64,000 nt of DNA from Lactobacillus intestinalis (GCF_024397795.1 NZ_CP072983.1:1550001-1614000); one strand, 5' to 3'. Shown: positions 45,049 through 57,095, counted from the first letter of the stretch. Translations and numbers: made by a program. The notes: generated from the letters alone by a model not told the origin.

Positions 45049-45999
45049 TTATCTCGTTGACTCACGTCTAATTAATTTAGGTTCAAGAAGTAATTCACCT
45101 TGAGGAGATCCTGACTGGGCGATCTTTTGTAAAAGCATGCTGGCTAGCAATTCACCCATTTTAAAAATTGGTTGTTTAATAGTTGTCAACTTGGGATTAG
45201 AAACTTGGTCTAAAAATACTCCATCAAATCCAATCACACCAAAATCTTCTGGAATCTTTGCACCTTGATATTCCAATTCACGTACAACTCCAATTGCAAT
45301 TCGATCACTTGCACAAATAAAGCAAGTATCTTTTTTAAATTCCCTAAAGTGATCTTGAATAACCTTCTGCGCAGCGTGGCTATGATTATCTACTCGATAA
45401 ATTTTTGGAATTAGCTGATTTTTCTGCAAAGTATTGATATATCCAGCTTCACGAGAATATTCAAATGGTTCTTTCACGTCCAACCCAATAAAAATTATTT
45501 GTTTATATAGGCGCGACAAAGCGTATTCAGTCGCAGTTTTTTCACCTAATTGATTATCAGTATCAACAAAATCATAACCACGGTGATTTTCACCAAATAA
45601 AACAAACGGCTTCTTCAACTTATCAAATAATTCATAATTATGAGTTCTCGATCCGGTGATGAGATAACCATCCGCTCTCCCTTCTTCAATTCTATTCAAA
45701 TCAGTCACTAACTGAAAAGCATACTGCTTTTTTGTCAATCCTCGAGCAAAACCAAACAGCAGATTCATATAGTAGGGTTCGGTTGTATCTATATCTTCTA
45801 AAGTCACAAATTTAACCACATTAGTGCGATTATTAACTAGAGCTTGAGCTACTGAATTAGGATGATAATCCAACTCTACCATGGCCGCTTCAACTAGTCC
45901 TCGCAACTCCTCAGTGACTTGCTCGGGATGATTAATCACTCTAGAGACTGTCATTTTTGACACATTTGCTTGTTTAGCTACATCTGATAAAGTTACCAT
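45049..45999 (-). CDS. malR: LacI-family maltose regulator MalR
   Basis: A 316-residue LacI/GalR regulator. N-terminal helix-turn-helix VTLSDVAKQANVSKMTVSRVIN (residues 2-23) with hinge YHPNSVAQALV, then a periplasmic-binding-protein-like sensor domain. Placed directly upstream of both maltose operons. Two LacI-type dyads (41470, 45002) are its probable sites. It follows a phosphatase gene by 9 nt and is probably co-transcribed with it. MalR of Lactococcus acts as an activator; the site geometry here fits that. Confidence 0.9.
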   Translation of the reverse strand: MVTLSDVAKQANVSKMTVSRVINHPEQVTEELRGLVEAAMVELDYHPNSVAQALVNNRTNVVKFVTLEDIDTTEPYYMNLLFGFARGLTKKQYAFQLVTDLNRIEEGRADGYLITGSRTHNYELFDKLKKPFVLFGENHRGYDFVDTDNQLGEKTATEYALSRLYKQIIFIGLDVKEPFEYSREAGYINTLQKNQLIPKIYRVDNHSHAAQKVIQDHFREFKKDTCFICASDRIAIGVVRELEYQGAKIPEDFGVIGFDGVFLDQVSNPKLTTIKQPIFKMGELLASMLLQKIAQSGSPQGELLLEPKLIRRESTR

Positions 46000-46008
46000 A
46001 CTCGTTCC

Positions 46009-46782
46009 CTATTCTAAGTACATTTTACGAAATTGTTTTAAATCACTTTGACTAAAACCAAGCTCTTTTTTAAAGAAAGAGTCAAAACTTCCCCAACCTT
46101 GACGAATGGTTTCGGTAATACCTTTAATGGCAGTTCCTTCGCCTTTAGTTACGTTCATTTTAGCAATCATCGAAGAAATTTCACCATTACTTGGCAGATT
46201 ACGCGAAACAGCAAAGTCATAGAGCTTATTAGTTAATAAATAGTCGCGGGCGATCATATCATCATTAACCCCTAAAGCCATCAGAATTAGTGCAGTTGTC
46301 ATTCCAGTACGGTCCTTTCCCGCGCTACAATGATAAACTAAAGCCGCATCTGCTGGTAATTCTAGTAAGTTTGCAAATACCTTAGCGAATTCATCCTGAC
46401 TATGAGAATTAAGCAAAGTTCTCTGATAAATCTGACCAATAAAGTTGTCTTTAAAGTCGGGAAAATGGTGAAAGAAGCGATAAAGTTTATTTTCTCCTTT
46501 ATCTTCACTCACATTATTTGAATATAAAGGAACATCAACATATTTTACTCCTGACCAAAGATCGTCAGGCGAAGAATTCTTTTCATAGCTTGAACGCAAG
46601 TCACAATCAACAGTAACGTGCAATTTAGCTAATTTAATTTTATCTTTATAGGATAAGGAACTAAGTGAATCAGAACGATAAATTTTGTTCCATTTAACGC
46701 TTTGGCCTTTGTCATTTTTATAACCACCAATATCTCTAAAATTGAGTGCTCCATCTAAAGTCACGATTCGATTATGTGGCAT
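46009..46782 (-). CDS. Tyrosine/lipid phosphatase of the Y_phosphatase3 (LipA-like) family
   Basis: A 257-residue paralogue of the phosphatase at 10273. LNFRDIGGYKNDKGQ opens the domain and HCSAGKDRTGM is the P-loop. AGGAGTG lies upstream of the ATG, and a cre-like site lies in the leader. It forms an operon with malR, so its expression is tied to maltose regulation. Substrate unknown; phosphotyrosine, phosphoinositide or sugar phosphate are all possible for this family. Confidence 0.88.
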   Translation of the reverse strand: MPHNRIVTLDGALNFRDIGGYKNDKGQSVKWNKIYRSDSLSSLSYKDKIKLAKLHVTVDCDLRSSYEKNSSPDDLWSGVKYVDVPLYSNNVSEDKGENKLYRFFHHFPDFKDNFIGQIYQRTLLNSHSQDEFAKVFANLLELPADAALVYHCSAGKDRTGMTTALILMALGVNDDMIARDYLLTNKLYDFAVSRNLPSNGEISSMIAKMNVTKGEGTAIKGITETIRQGWGSFDSFFKKELGFSQSDLKQFRKMYLE

Positions 46783-46806
46783 AAAACATCACTCCTTTTA
46801 GTTTTT

Positions 46807-46821
46807 TGCAAACGCTAACAT
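46807..46821 (-). promoter_or_regulatory. cre-like site upstream of the phosphatase-malR operon
   Basis: ATGTTAGCGTTTGCA matches the cre consensus at 14 of 15 positions. A minus-strand TATAAT lies just upstream at 46831-46836. Confidence 0.55.
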
Positions 46822-46864
46822 ATAACTTCTATTATAACATTTATTATAGTCAGAAAAAATACAC

Positions 46865-46895
46865 TAAAAAACGAGAAGCACTTGCTTCTCATTTT
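46865..46895 (-). terminator. Terminator of glpK
   Basis: GAGAAGCA-AG-TGCTTCTC stem, six T on the minus strand. Confidence 0.9.
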
Positions 46896-46900
46896 CATAA

Positions 46901-48435
<1,535 letters not shown>

Positions 48436-48540
48436 ATTATTTTAATGTTTTGTGTCTTTTGATAAAAGTATTTTTTTGCCTTAATACACACTTATTAGTT
48501 ATACTTTATATAAGTTAGAAATTAAGGGGGAACAACTTTA

Positions 48541-49347
48541 ATGACTCAAGAACCAATTGCAGTAACAATCGCAGGAAACGACAGTGATGGAAGTGCAGGA
48601 ATGCCTGCAGACCTCCACTCTTTTTACGCACGCGGCGTATATGGAATGGGACTTTTGACCGCAGCCGTTGCTGGTAACACCACCGGGATTTATGCCCAAC
48701 AAGTAATGCCAGTTGACTTCATTCAAAAGCAATTCGATGTTTTAGCTGATGATTTTGATATTAAAGCTGCTAAAACTGGGATGGTTGCCGATTCTGAAAT
48801 TATGAACTGCGTAGCTGACAATTTAGAAAAATATGATTTTGGTAAGATTGTTATCGACCCAGTAATTTCAACCAAACATGGGAACACTTTAATGGACGAT
48901 GATTCTTATAACACTTTCATCAACCGCTTAGTGCCCCTGGCTGATGTGATTACGCCAAACTTTTATGAACAAAAGAAGCTTACGGGCCTTGAACTAAACG
49001 ATATCGAAGAAGTTAAAAAAGGCGCCAAGATGCTTCAAGAGATGGGCGCAAAGAACGTCATCATGAAGGGTCGTCATGATGGCAGCAGCGACGAAGTAGT
49101 GGATCTTTTGTTAACTGAAGATGGTGAATTCCATACTTTTGTTAAGCCTTACTTTAAGACTGACCGTGTAAACGGTACTGGCGACACCTTATCAGCTGTG
49201 ATTGCGGCGGAACTTGCCAAAAATACTCCGCTTCTGGAAAGTATTAAGATCGCCAAGGAATTTACCTACAATGCAATTTCTCATCCAATCGAAGTCGGAT
49301 CAAAATGGGGACCAATAAATCACCTAGCAGCTCAAAAAAATAACTAA
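48541..49347 (+). CDS. Pyridoxal / hydroxymethylpyrimidine kinase (ThiD/PdxK family)
   Basis: A 268-residue ribokinase-fold enzyme: IAGNDSDGSAGMPADLHSF at the N terminus and the anion-hole/catalytic motif NGTGDTLSAVI near the C terminus. GTGD with Asp base is typical of pyridoxal kinase; ThiD enzymes usually have GTGC. It is most likely a pyridoxal kinase of the ThiD-like type found in Firmicutes, possibly also acting on HMP. Strong AAGGGGG site. No thiamine genes nearby. Confidence 0.85.
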   Translation: MTQEPIAVTIAGNDSDGSAGMPADLHSFYARGVYGMGLLTAAVAGNTTGIYAQQVMPVDFIQKQFDVLADDFDIKAAKTGMVADSEIMNCVADNLEKYDFGKIVIDPVISTKHGNTLMDDDSYNTFINRLVPLADVITPNFYEQKKLTGLELNDIEEVKKGAKMLQEMGAKNVIMKGRHDGSSDEVVDLLLTEDGEFHTFVKPYFKTDRVNGTGDTLSAVIAAELAKNTPLLESIKIAKEFTYNAISHPIEVGSKWGPINHLAAQKNN

Positions 49348-49448
49348 GATAAATAATTAAGCCGATCTTAAGATTGGCTTATTTTTTGCCTATTGATCAG
49401 CTTTTGAGTATACTAAAATCTATATATCAAAACAAGGAACGAGAAACG

Positions 49449-50132
49449 ATGAACGAGAATTTGATTAAGATTGCTTATTTATATGAAGATCTCATGAACA
49501 CTTATGGTGACTCTGGTGATGTAAAGATCCTCAGCTTTTTGTTGAAACGTCAAGGCTATGATACTCAGGTAGACAATATTTCACTTGGTGATGAATTCAA
49601 CGCTTTTGACTATGACTTTGTCTTCTTCGGTGGGGGACAAGATTTTGAACAAACTGTTGTGGCCAAGGACTTACCACGCCACAAGTTAACTTTAGATAAA
49701 TACATTAATGGTGGTAATCCAATGCTCTGTATCTGTGGTGGCTACCAATTAATGGGCGATTACTACAAGACTAATTCTGGTATAACCATTAAAGGTTTAG
49801 GTATTTTACCCCTTCATACTGTTTTTAAAGCAGATAAGCGTATGATCGGGGACACTCGTTACATGACTGAATGGGGAGAAGTTACCGCTTTTGAAAACCA
49901 CTCAGGTCAAACATACTTTGATAACACTAACAAGCTTCATCCCTTGGGTGAAATGATTGAAGGCTATGGCAACAATCCTCAAGATCATGTTGAAGGACTA
50001 CGTTATCGCAATTTCATCGGTTCATATTCGCATGGTCCACTTCTTAAAAACACCAATGTCGCAAATGCCATTGCGGAAATGATCATTAAACGTCATCAAG
50101 ATCGCATTAGCGACGAAAACGCTGTAAAATAA
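49449..50132 (+). CDS. GatD/CobQ-like glutamine amidotransferase (orphan)
   Basis: A 227-residue class I glutaminase domain closely like GatD, the subunit that with MurT amidates D-Glu of lipid II. Nucleophile Cys96 in CICGGYQLMG and His195 in SYSHGPLL are both present, as is the GGGQDFEQ loop. I start at the ATG at 49449 (AAGGA upstream); the longer frame begins in the pdxK terminator region. Normally murT is the adjacent gene; here it is absent, and a kinase gene precedes it. Confidence 0.82.
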   Translation: MNENLIKIAYLYEDLMNTYGDSGDVKILSFLLKRQGYDTQVDNISLGDEFNAFDYDFVFFGGGQDFEQTVVAKDLPRHKLTLDKYINGGNPMLCICGGYQLMGDYYKTNSGITIKGLGILPLHTVFKADKRMIGDTRYMTEWGEVTAFENHSGQTYFDNTNKLHPLGEMIEGYGNNPQDHVEGLRYRNFIGSYSHGPLLKNTNVANAIAEMIIKRHQDRISDENAVK

Positions 50133-50149
50133 AACACTTTATAATCAAT

Positions 50150-50197
50150 AAAACCTCATAGTAGCCTACTTTTATAGTTAACTACTATGAGGTTTTT
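50150..50197. terminator. Bidirectional terminator
   Basis: AAACCTCATAGTAG / CTACTATGAGGTTT, a perfect 14-bp stem with 17-nt loop. Confidence 0.9.
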
Positions 50198-50199
50198 CT

Positions 50200-51123
50200 C
50201 TATTCAATTTTATCTACTTTCTTAATTTTACTCTTAGGTGTGATATTCAAAGCTAATACACTAATAATTACTAACAATGTACCTATCCAGTCAACGGGCA
50301 CCATTACTAAGTTAAAAATCAATACGGATCCGACTGTTGCAGAAAGCGGCTCAAATGCATCAAGCAAACTGACTGTTGCTGGTTTTACATAACGTAGGGC
50401 ATTTGCCATTACTTGAAACGGAATGATAGTTCCAATTACAATAATTGATCCTGTAAGCAGCCAAACATTAGGTTCATTCGGAATAGCTGGCCAATGCGGA
50501 TGAAGCAAGACAAGTCCCAATCCTGCCATAACCATCCCCCATCCAGTCACTACCATACTCGAAACTCTCTTAACAATATTGACAGGAATCAAAGTATAAC
50601 TTGCTTCCCCCACAGCAGATAAAAGGCCCCAAAACAAAGCTGCTGGCGTAATTGCCAATTGATTAAAGTGACCATGCGTTGACAGCAAAAAGACGCCCAT
50701 AAAAGCCAAAATTGCCGCTAAAATATCCAAGCGTCGCATAACTTGTTTATGAGTAAAAGTTAGAAAACCAATCACAAAAAATGGCCCAATAAATTGCAAA
50801 ATAGTTGCAACAGAAGCATTAGCCTGCTTGATTACAATAAAATAAAAAAGTTGAACTGGTAACAGTCCACATAAGCCGTAGGCTAAAATAACCCAGGCGT
50901 TATGCTTATTTTTAAGTGTCACAATCGGCTTTTGCTTTGAAATCCCTGCAGCTATCAATAAAACAACTCCAGCCGTAATTAAACGCACTTGCGTTAACCA
51001 CAGTGGAGTAATAGCTGGACTAATATCAAATAAAGCTTTAGCCATAATACCAGAAATACCCCACATGGTAGCTGCAATCGCTGCTAAAATTGTCCATAAT
51101 CTGCGCTGTTTTTGACTTACCAT
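50200..51123 (-). CDS. EamA/DMT family transporter (second of tandem pair)
   Basis: A 307-residue drug/metabolite transporter with ten predicted helices in two EamA repeats. Conserved blocks: MWGISGIMAKALF in helix 1 and ASVATILQFIGPFFVIGF in helix 4. PATVSLLDAFEPLSATVGS marks the second repeat. It lies 3 nt after a close paralogue, so the two are co-transcribed. They could function as a pair or separately; substrate unknown, often amino acids or metabolites. Confidence 0.9.
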   Translation of the reverse strand: MVSQKQRRLWTILAAIAATMWGISGIMAKALFDISPAITPLWLTQVRLITAGVVLLIAAGISKQKPIVTLKNKHNAWVILAYGLCGLLPVQLFYFIVIKQANASVATILQFIGPFFVIGFLTFTHKQVMRRLDILAAILAFMGVFLLSTHGHFNQLAITPAALFWGLLSAVGEASYTLIPVNIVKRVSSMVVTGWGMVMAGLGLVLLHPHWPAIPNEPNVWLLTGSIIVIGTIIPFQVMANALRYVKPATVSLLDAFEPLSATVGSVLIFNLVMVPVDWIGTLLVIISVLALNITPKSKIKKVDKIE

Positions 51124-51126
51124 AAC

Positions 51127-52059
51127 TTATGCTCTTTCTTGCTGGTGAACTTTTCTTGATTTTTTCTTTTTAGGTGAAACATTCAGTGCCATAGCCGCCA
51201 CTACAACCAAAATTGAACCAATCCAGTCCATTTTTGTCATTACTAAGCCAAACACCAAGACTGAGCCAATTGTGGCTGAAAAAGGCTCAAATGCGTCTAG
51301 TAAGCTAGCTGTTGAAGGTTTAATGAAACGGAGAGAATTTGTCATTAATTGAAATGGCACAATCGTCCCAATGATAATAACGGCAATCGTACACCACCAT
51401 ACATTAGGTTGATTAGGAATGTGCGGCATTTGGGGATGCACTAAAAGTAAACAAATTCCTGATGAAAGTAGTCCCCATCCAGTTACAACTAGACTTGAGA
51501 CTCTTTTTAACACCCCAATTGGAATCAAAGTATTGGTTGCAACTCCAACTGCTGAAAGTAACCCCCAAAAAAGTACTGAGGGACTCAGTGCAAAGTTGTT
51601 AAACTTTCCATGAGTTGCAAGTAATACCACACCCAAAAAAGCCGCAATTGATGCAATAATATCCATTTTTCGCATTACTTGCTTGTGGGTTATCGCCAAA
51701 TATCCCATTACAAAAAACGGTCCAATAAATTGCAAAATGGTCGCAATTGAAGCATTAGCCTTTTGAACCACAATAAAATAAAACAATTGCACGGGTAATA
51801 ATCCAAAAACACCATAGGCAATTATTGTTAAAGCATCACGCTTATTTTTCATTGTTGCAATAGGCTTTTGTTTCATAATGCCAGCCACAATTAATAAAAT
51901 TATGCCCGAGACGATCATTCTGATTTGTGACAACCACATTGGTGTAATATCTGAGCTTATATTAAATAACTCTTTAGCAAATAAACCTGAGACTCCCCAC
52001 ATTACACATGCTAAAGCAGCTAAAAATGCCCACAATCTCCGCTGTTTTTGCGTTATCAT
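51127..52059 (-). CDS. EamA/DMT family transporter (first of tandem pair)
   Basis: A 310-residue paralogue of the following gene, with almost the same N terminus (ITQKQRRLWAFLAAL against VSQKQRRLWTILAAI) and the same ten-helix, two-repeat design. The basic tail KKKKSRKVHQQ is cytoplasmic. The two copies look related by recent tandem duplication. An AGGAAT-type site precedes the start. Substrate unknown. Confidence 0.9.
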   Translation of the reverse strand: MITQKQRRLWAFLAALACVMWGVSGLFAKELFNISSDITPMWLSQIRMIVSGIILLIVAGIMKQKPIATMKNKRDALTIIAYGVFGLLPVQLFYFIVVQKANASIATILQFIGPFFVMGYLAITHKQVMRKMDIIASIAAFLGVVLLATHGKFNNFALSPSVLFWGLLSAVGVATNTLIPIGVLKRVSSLVVTGWGLLSSGICLLLVHPQMPHIPNQPNVWWCTIAVIIIGTIVPFQLMTNSLRFIKPSTASLLDAFEPFSATIGSVLVFGLVMTKMDWIGSILVVVAAMALNVSPKKKKSRKVHQQERA

Positions 52060-52094
52060 CCTTATTCCTCTTTTCTAACTTACTAATAATAACA

Positions 52095-52124
52095 CGAAAA
52101 CAGCTGCCTAAAAAGACAGCTGTC
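52095..52124 (-). terminator. Terminator of the small membrane protein genes
   Basis: GACAGCTGTC and GGCAGCTGTT arms with an A/T loop; minus-strand T run. Confidence 0.65.
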
Positions 52125-52141
52125 AAATTCAAAATTCTTAT

Positions 52142-52483
52142 TTATTCATTTTCTTCATCAGCATTTTTGCGTTTTTTGTATCTCACAATGCACATAATTC
52201 CATCAGTTAAACAATAGGCAAAATAGAGCAAATAAAGTGGCCAGAGTTGTGGCATAATTACGCAAAATACAATCACTACTAATAAAATTATGATACATAA
52301 ACCTGCAGTAATTAAATCGCATTTTCTAAATAAACCAGTAATGCCTGAACCAAAAATAATTATGGCAAATATCGCATAAAAAAACGATCCATTTTGTGAA
52401 ACGCTACTGCCAAATACCTGACTAGATAATAATAAGGCAATAATCAGAAAAAAGTAGCGTAACGATTTTTCAATTTCCTTCAT
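52142..52483 (-). CDS. Small membrane protein
   Basis: A 113-residue protein with four predicted helices and a basic/acidic tail (RYKKRKNADEENE). Not recognised. It follows a similar-sized membrane protein gene by 17 nt. Both end their last helix with a Tyr-rich motif: YLLYFAYCLTDGIM here and YRLYFIYGLVVGVL in the neighbour. They may therefore be distant paralogues or subunits of one complex. Confidence 0.65.
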   Translation of the reverse strand: MKEIEKSLRYFFLIIALLLSSQVFGSSVSQNGSFFYAIFAIIIFGSGITGLFRKCDLITAGLCIIILLVVIVFCVIMPQLWPLYLLYFAYCLTDGIMCIVRYKKRKNADEENE

Positions 52484-52500
52484 TAATTCTTACTTCTTCT

Positions 52501-52863
52501 TTATTTTTCACGATCTAAAACGAATGGACTAAGCACGCCCACCACTAAACCATAAATAAAGTATAACCGATAAATGTCCGCTTGTTCAGGATGACGAATC
52601 CACAAGATAAAGGACATAACGGCCAAAAGTGTGCCCAAGAAAAGGGTTGAAGCCATGTGACGATTAGCAAAAAAGCTGACAGCACTACCTAATGTAATCA
52701 AAAGTAATAAGCTGAATACAACCACGATTAATGGACCACGAGTTTCCACGTCGAAATCTAACATTCTAGCGCCTGTGAACAATTGCCAAATCATAAAACC
52801 TGCCAAAGCTAAGCCTGCAAGTAGAATAATTAAGCGCACAATCCATACTGCCATCTTTTTCAA
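52501..52863 (-). CDS. Small membrane protein
   Basis: A 120-residue protein with four predicted helices (about 7-28, 43-63, 70-88, 97-115) and the motif YRLYFIYGLVVGVLSPFVLDREK at the end. Start taken as TTG at 52863, with GGGG 9 nt upstream; an ATG three codons later is possible. First gene of a two-gene transcript. Function unknown. Confidence 0.65.
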   Translation of the reverse strand: MKKMAVWIVRLIILLAGLALAGFMIWQLFTGARMLDFDVETRGPLIVVVFSLLLLITLGSAVSFFANRHMASTLFLGTLLAVMSFILWIRHPEQADIYRLYFIYGLVVGVLSPFVLDREK

Positions 52864-52972
52864 TTACATCAACCCCAATCTTTAAATTAGTAAAACTATA
52901 GCTGATTTTCTGCATGGTAGCAAGCTTTTGCGCGAATTCTAATTTTATTGAAATTACTTTTTCAGAAAAATT

Positions 52973-53012
52973 AAAAGAGAGGTTAGATGGGGACTAAGCC
53001 ATCAACCTCTCG
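52973..53012 (-). terminator. Terminator of the surface protein gene
   Basis: GAGAGGTTgATGG / CCATCtAACCTCTC, a long stem with 8-nt loop and TTTTAATTTTT behind on the minus strand. Confidence 0.85.
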
Positions 53013-53048
53013 GATTAGGAAACTTTATAATTTTTTGAACTACCGTCT

Positions 53049-53924
53049 TTATCTATTAAATTTCTTGTAGTTCTTGATGTAACGCTTTGCAACGCCCATC
53101 ATGTGAACACTGATCTTACTTTGATCATTCTTTAAGCCACTGAAGCTTACACCAAAGTACTTAGTCTTTGCGTCAAAGCCTTGTGAGCTACGTAATCCAA
53201 GCAAGTCACCAGCGTGTTGCCATTCCGTATATCTTGAAGCTTGGTTTACTTGGGAATCATCACCCCAGTAACCACCGAAGATCATTTGCTTTACATTGAA
53301 GTAAATTTGGTTCTTCAAAGCTGCCATACTACGAGTTTGACCATTGTATTCACTAGTAATTGGTAACCCTGCTTCGTCTTCGTAAACTTGACCTACAGTT
53401 GAGTTAAGGCCTGATTGCTTTGCAGCACGTTCAATACCTGGTACATAGTGATCTGAGTCCCAGCATGAACGATTGTTATCGTAGTATTGCTTAGCAGTAC
53501 GATCTGCAAACTTCAAAGCACCCTTCTTATAGGTCCAAGCTTTTTTACCCATTTGTCTACGGGCCGAGTTAATAAGGCCCATAGTAAAGTGGCTGAGTTC
53601 AACTTTGTCATTCCAACTAAGGTTAGTTACAGTGACAATGCGAGTTCTATCTGAAGGATCAGTGTCCATCCACTTATTTTGCTTCATACCAGCCATTGAA
53701 CCCTTAATTAACTTATTCTTGTCTGAACCAGACATACGACCTTGATTGGCTTTTAAAACTCTGCTCTTAGTGTATCCAGCTTTCTTGGCAGCGCTCATAT
53801 TAATAGTAGCTGCGCTAACTTCTTGAGCTGAAGCATTAGTCCCTACTTCATTGCTCATCATTCCACCAGCCATCAAACCGACAGCAACACCAAATAATGC
53901 TAAAAACTTAATATTCTTTCTCAT
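53049..53924 (-). CDS. Secreted SEC10/PgrA surface-exclusion-domain protein
   Basis: A 291-residue exported protein: signal peptide (about 1-33, NASAQ region), a 50-residue linker, then a CAP-superfamily-like domain with ELSHFTMGLINSARRQMG, GQVYEDEAGLPI and EWQHAGDLLGLR. These blocks match the SEC10/PgrA surface exclusion domain common in Lactobacillus. There is no LPXTG or S-layer motif, so it is probably released or held non-covalently. Named after enterococcal plasmid proteins; no conjugation genes lie here, and its role in lactobacilli is unknown. Confidence 0.82.
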   Translation of the reverse strand: MRKNIKFLALFGVAVGLMAGGMMSNEVGTNASAQEVSAATINMSAAKKAGYTKSRVLKANQGRMSGSDKNKLIKGSMAGMKQNKWMDTDPSDRTRIVTVTNLSWNDKVELSHFTMGLINSARRQMGKKAWTYKKGALKFADRTAKQYYDNNRSCWDSDHYVPGIERAAKQSGLNSTVGQVYEDEAGLPITSEYNGQTRSMAALKNQIYFNVKQMIFGGYWGDDSQVNQASRYTEWQHAGDLLGLRSSQGFDAKTKYFGVSFSGLKNDQSKISVHMMGVAKRYIKNYKKFNR

Positions 53925-54340
53925 TTTCCTAATCCCCTAATCTACTATAAATAACCATTTGCTATGTTTTTTTGAATTGATTAAAAGAAGTAGTCGGTTT
54001 CTTTTTTCAATTCAATTAGTCCTATAAGTCTCTTCATCTATAAGGATAGCAGGGTTAAAGGGAATGTCTATGAAGATATATATTAAATAACAATGTTATT
54101 ACTATACATAACCATTGTTATTTTCTACTCATGCATAGTTTTAAGTTTCATCACACCCGTTATGAATAACTATACAAAGTTAAATAATTTTCGATTTTTT
54201 TATTTTTTTAAAAAATATATACTAAAATACATTATTATAATAATTGTTATTTAATTTAGATAATTATTTATTTCTTAAATTCAATGATACCAAGGTCTAC
54301 ACAAGCTAAATTTCTTATATCTATATAAATATGTAAAATA
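53925..54340. other. Long AT-rich intergenic region with two inverted repeats
   Basis: No credible gene. Inverted repeat AATAACAATG (54086-54095) / CATTGTTATT (54113-54122) has a 17-nt spacer. A second, TTGAATTGA (53972-53980) / TCAATTCAA (54007-54015), lies in the leader of the surface protein gene. The part at 54180-54260 is almost pure A/T. It must include the promoter of the surface protein gene. Confidence 0.55.
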
Positions 54341-54368
54341 AAAAACAAGCTATACAGAAGCTTGTTTG
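54341..54368 (-). terminator. Second terminator behind purA-purB
   Basis: ACAAGCT / AGCTTGT stem with T run on the minus strand. Confidence 0.75.
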
Positions 54369-54424
54369 TATTATTTTAGTTCGACTTGTTATTGTTATTT
54401 CAGTATCTTTCCATTAAAAACATT

Positions 54425-54455
54425 ACAAAAAATGCAACTTGATCAGTTGCATTCA
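54425..54455 (-). terminator. Terminator of purA-purB
   Basis: AATGCAACT-GATC-AGTTGCATT stem followed by T on the minus strand. Confidence 0.85.
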
Positions 54456-54462
54456 TATACGA

Positions 54463-55758
54463 CTATTCTAATCCGAGTTTTTCAAAAATCTCATCAACGT
54501 GGCGTAAGTGATAGTGATAATCAAAGGCATCATTAAGATCTTCTTCTGAAAGATAATTCATAATCTCACTATCTTCAACCAATTTTCTAAATGAAGTTTG
54601 TTCTTGCCATGACTTATTAGCAAGCTTTTGCACCATATCATATGCTTTTTCACGAGAAAGGCCAGCTTCATCAATCAATTTCAACAATAAACGTTGTGAA
54701 TAGATCAAACCGTAAGTGCGGTCCATATTCTTGAGCATGGTTTCTGGGAAAACATCTAAATTAGTCAAAATACGGTTAAAGCGATTAAGCATATAGTCAA
54801 TTCCGATAGTTGCATCTGGCAAAATTACACGTTCCGCGCTTGAATGAGAAATATCTCTTTCATGCCATAAAGCCACATCTTCATAGGCTGGAACCATAAA
54901 ACCACGCATGACTCTCGCCATACCACATAGATTCTCTGAACCAATTGGATTATGCTTGTGAGGCATTGCAGAAGAGCCCTTTTGACCAGCTCTAAAATGT
55001 TCTTCTACTTCGTGAATTTCACTTCTTTGTAAACCACGAATTTCAGTAGCCCAGTTCTCAATACTTGTTGCAATTAATGCAATAGTAGCAATGTAGTAAG
55101 CATGTAAATCTCTTGGCAAAACTTGGCTAGTAATTGGTTGTTGAGTTAAGCCTAATTGCTTTAAAACGCTAGTTTCAACTGCTGGTGGCACATTAGCAAA
55201 GGTCCCAACAGCACCAGAAATCTTGCCAGATTCTACATCTTTAGCTGCTACTTTAAAGCGTTCAATGTCACGGTTAATCTCGGCATACCAGCGAGCAAGC
55301 TTCAAACCAAAAGTGGTTGGTTCTGCTTGAACTCCGTGAGTTCTCCCCATTTCAACAGTGTATTTGTACTTCTTAGCTTTTTCAGCAATAGTTTCTTTTA
55401 AAGCTTCTAAATCTTTCAAAATGATCTCATTAGCTTGCTTTAAAATATAGCCTTGTGCAGTATCAACAACATCAGTTGAAGTTAAACCGAAGTGAACCCA
55501 CTTCTTTTCTTCACCTAAACTTTCAGAAACGGTTCTAGTAAAAGCAACCACATCATGATGAGTAATTGCTTCAAGTTCTGAAACACGTTCAACTGTAAAA
55601 GAAGCATTCTCAGCAATTTTCTTAGCATCTGCTTCTGGTACTTCACCAAGTTCTACCCAAGCATTAGTTGCGGCAATTTCCACCTTCAACCAAGCAGCAT
55701 ATTTATTTTCTAAGGACCAAATTTTGCCCATTTCTGGGCGAGTATAACGTTCAAGCAT
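54463..55758 (-). CDS. purB: Adenylosuccinate lyase
   Basis: A 431-residue fumarase/aspartase-superfamily enzyme. The signature [11 protein letters not shown] is the flexible catalytic loop, with [10 protein letters not shown] and [14 protein letters not shown] as the other two active-site blocks. It acts twice in purine synthesis: on SAICAR and on adenylosuccinate. Starts 3 nt after the purA stop, so the two steps from IMP to AMP are made from one transcript. Confidence 0.98.
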   Translation of the reverse strand: MLERYTRPEMGKIWSLENKYAAWLKVEIAATNAWVELGEVPEADAKKIAENASFTVERVSELEAITHHDVVAFTRTVSESLGEEKKWVHFGLTSTDVVDTAQGYILKQANEIILKDLEALKETIAEKAKKYKYTVEMGRTHGVQAEPTTFGLKLARWYAEINRDIERFKVAAKDVESGKISGAVGTFANVPPAVETSVLKQLGLTQQPITSQVLPRDLHAYYIATIALIATSIENWATEIRGLQRSEIHEVEEHFRAGQKGSSAMPHKHNPIGSENLCGMARVMRGFMVPAYEDVALWHERDISHSSAERVILPDATIGIDYMLNRFNRILTNLDVFPETMLKNMDRTYGLIYSQRLLLKLIDEAGLSREKAYDMVQKLANKSWQEQTSFRKLVEDSEIMNYLSEEDLNDAFDYHYHLRHVDEIFEKLGLE

Positions 55759-55761
55759 AAG

Positions 55762-57075
<1,314 letters not shown>

Positions 57076-57095
57076 CTATAAATGTTACGTGAGAT

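Noticed and set aside
48538..48732. 64-residue frame antisense to the start of the pyridoxal kinase gene
   Set aside because: It is fully inside the opposite strand of a well-supported gene, with no ribosome site.
49374..49448. Longer start for the GatD-like protein
   Set aside because: The extra 25 codons run through the region just behind the kinase gene and lack a ribosome site; GatD homologues begin at the inner ATG.
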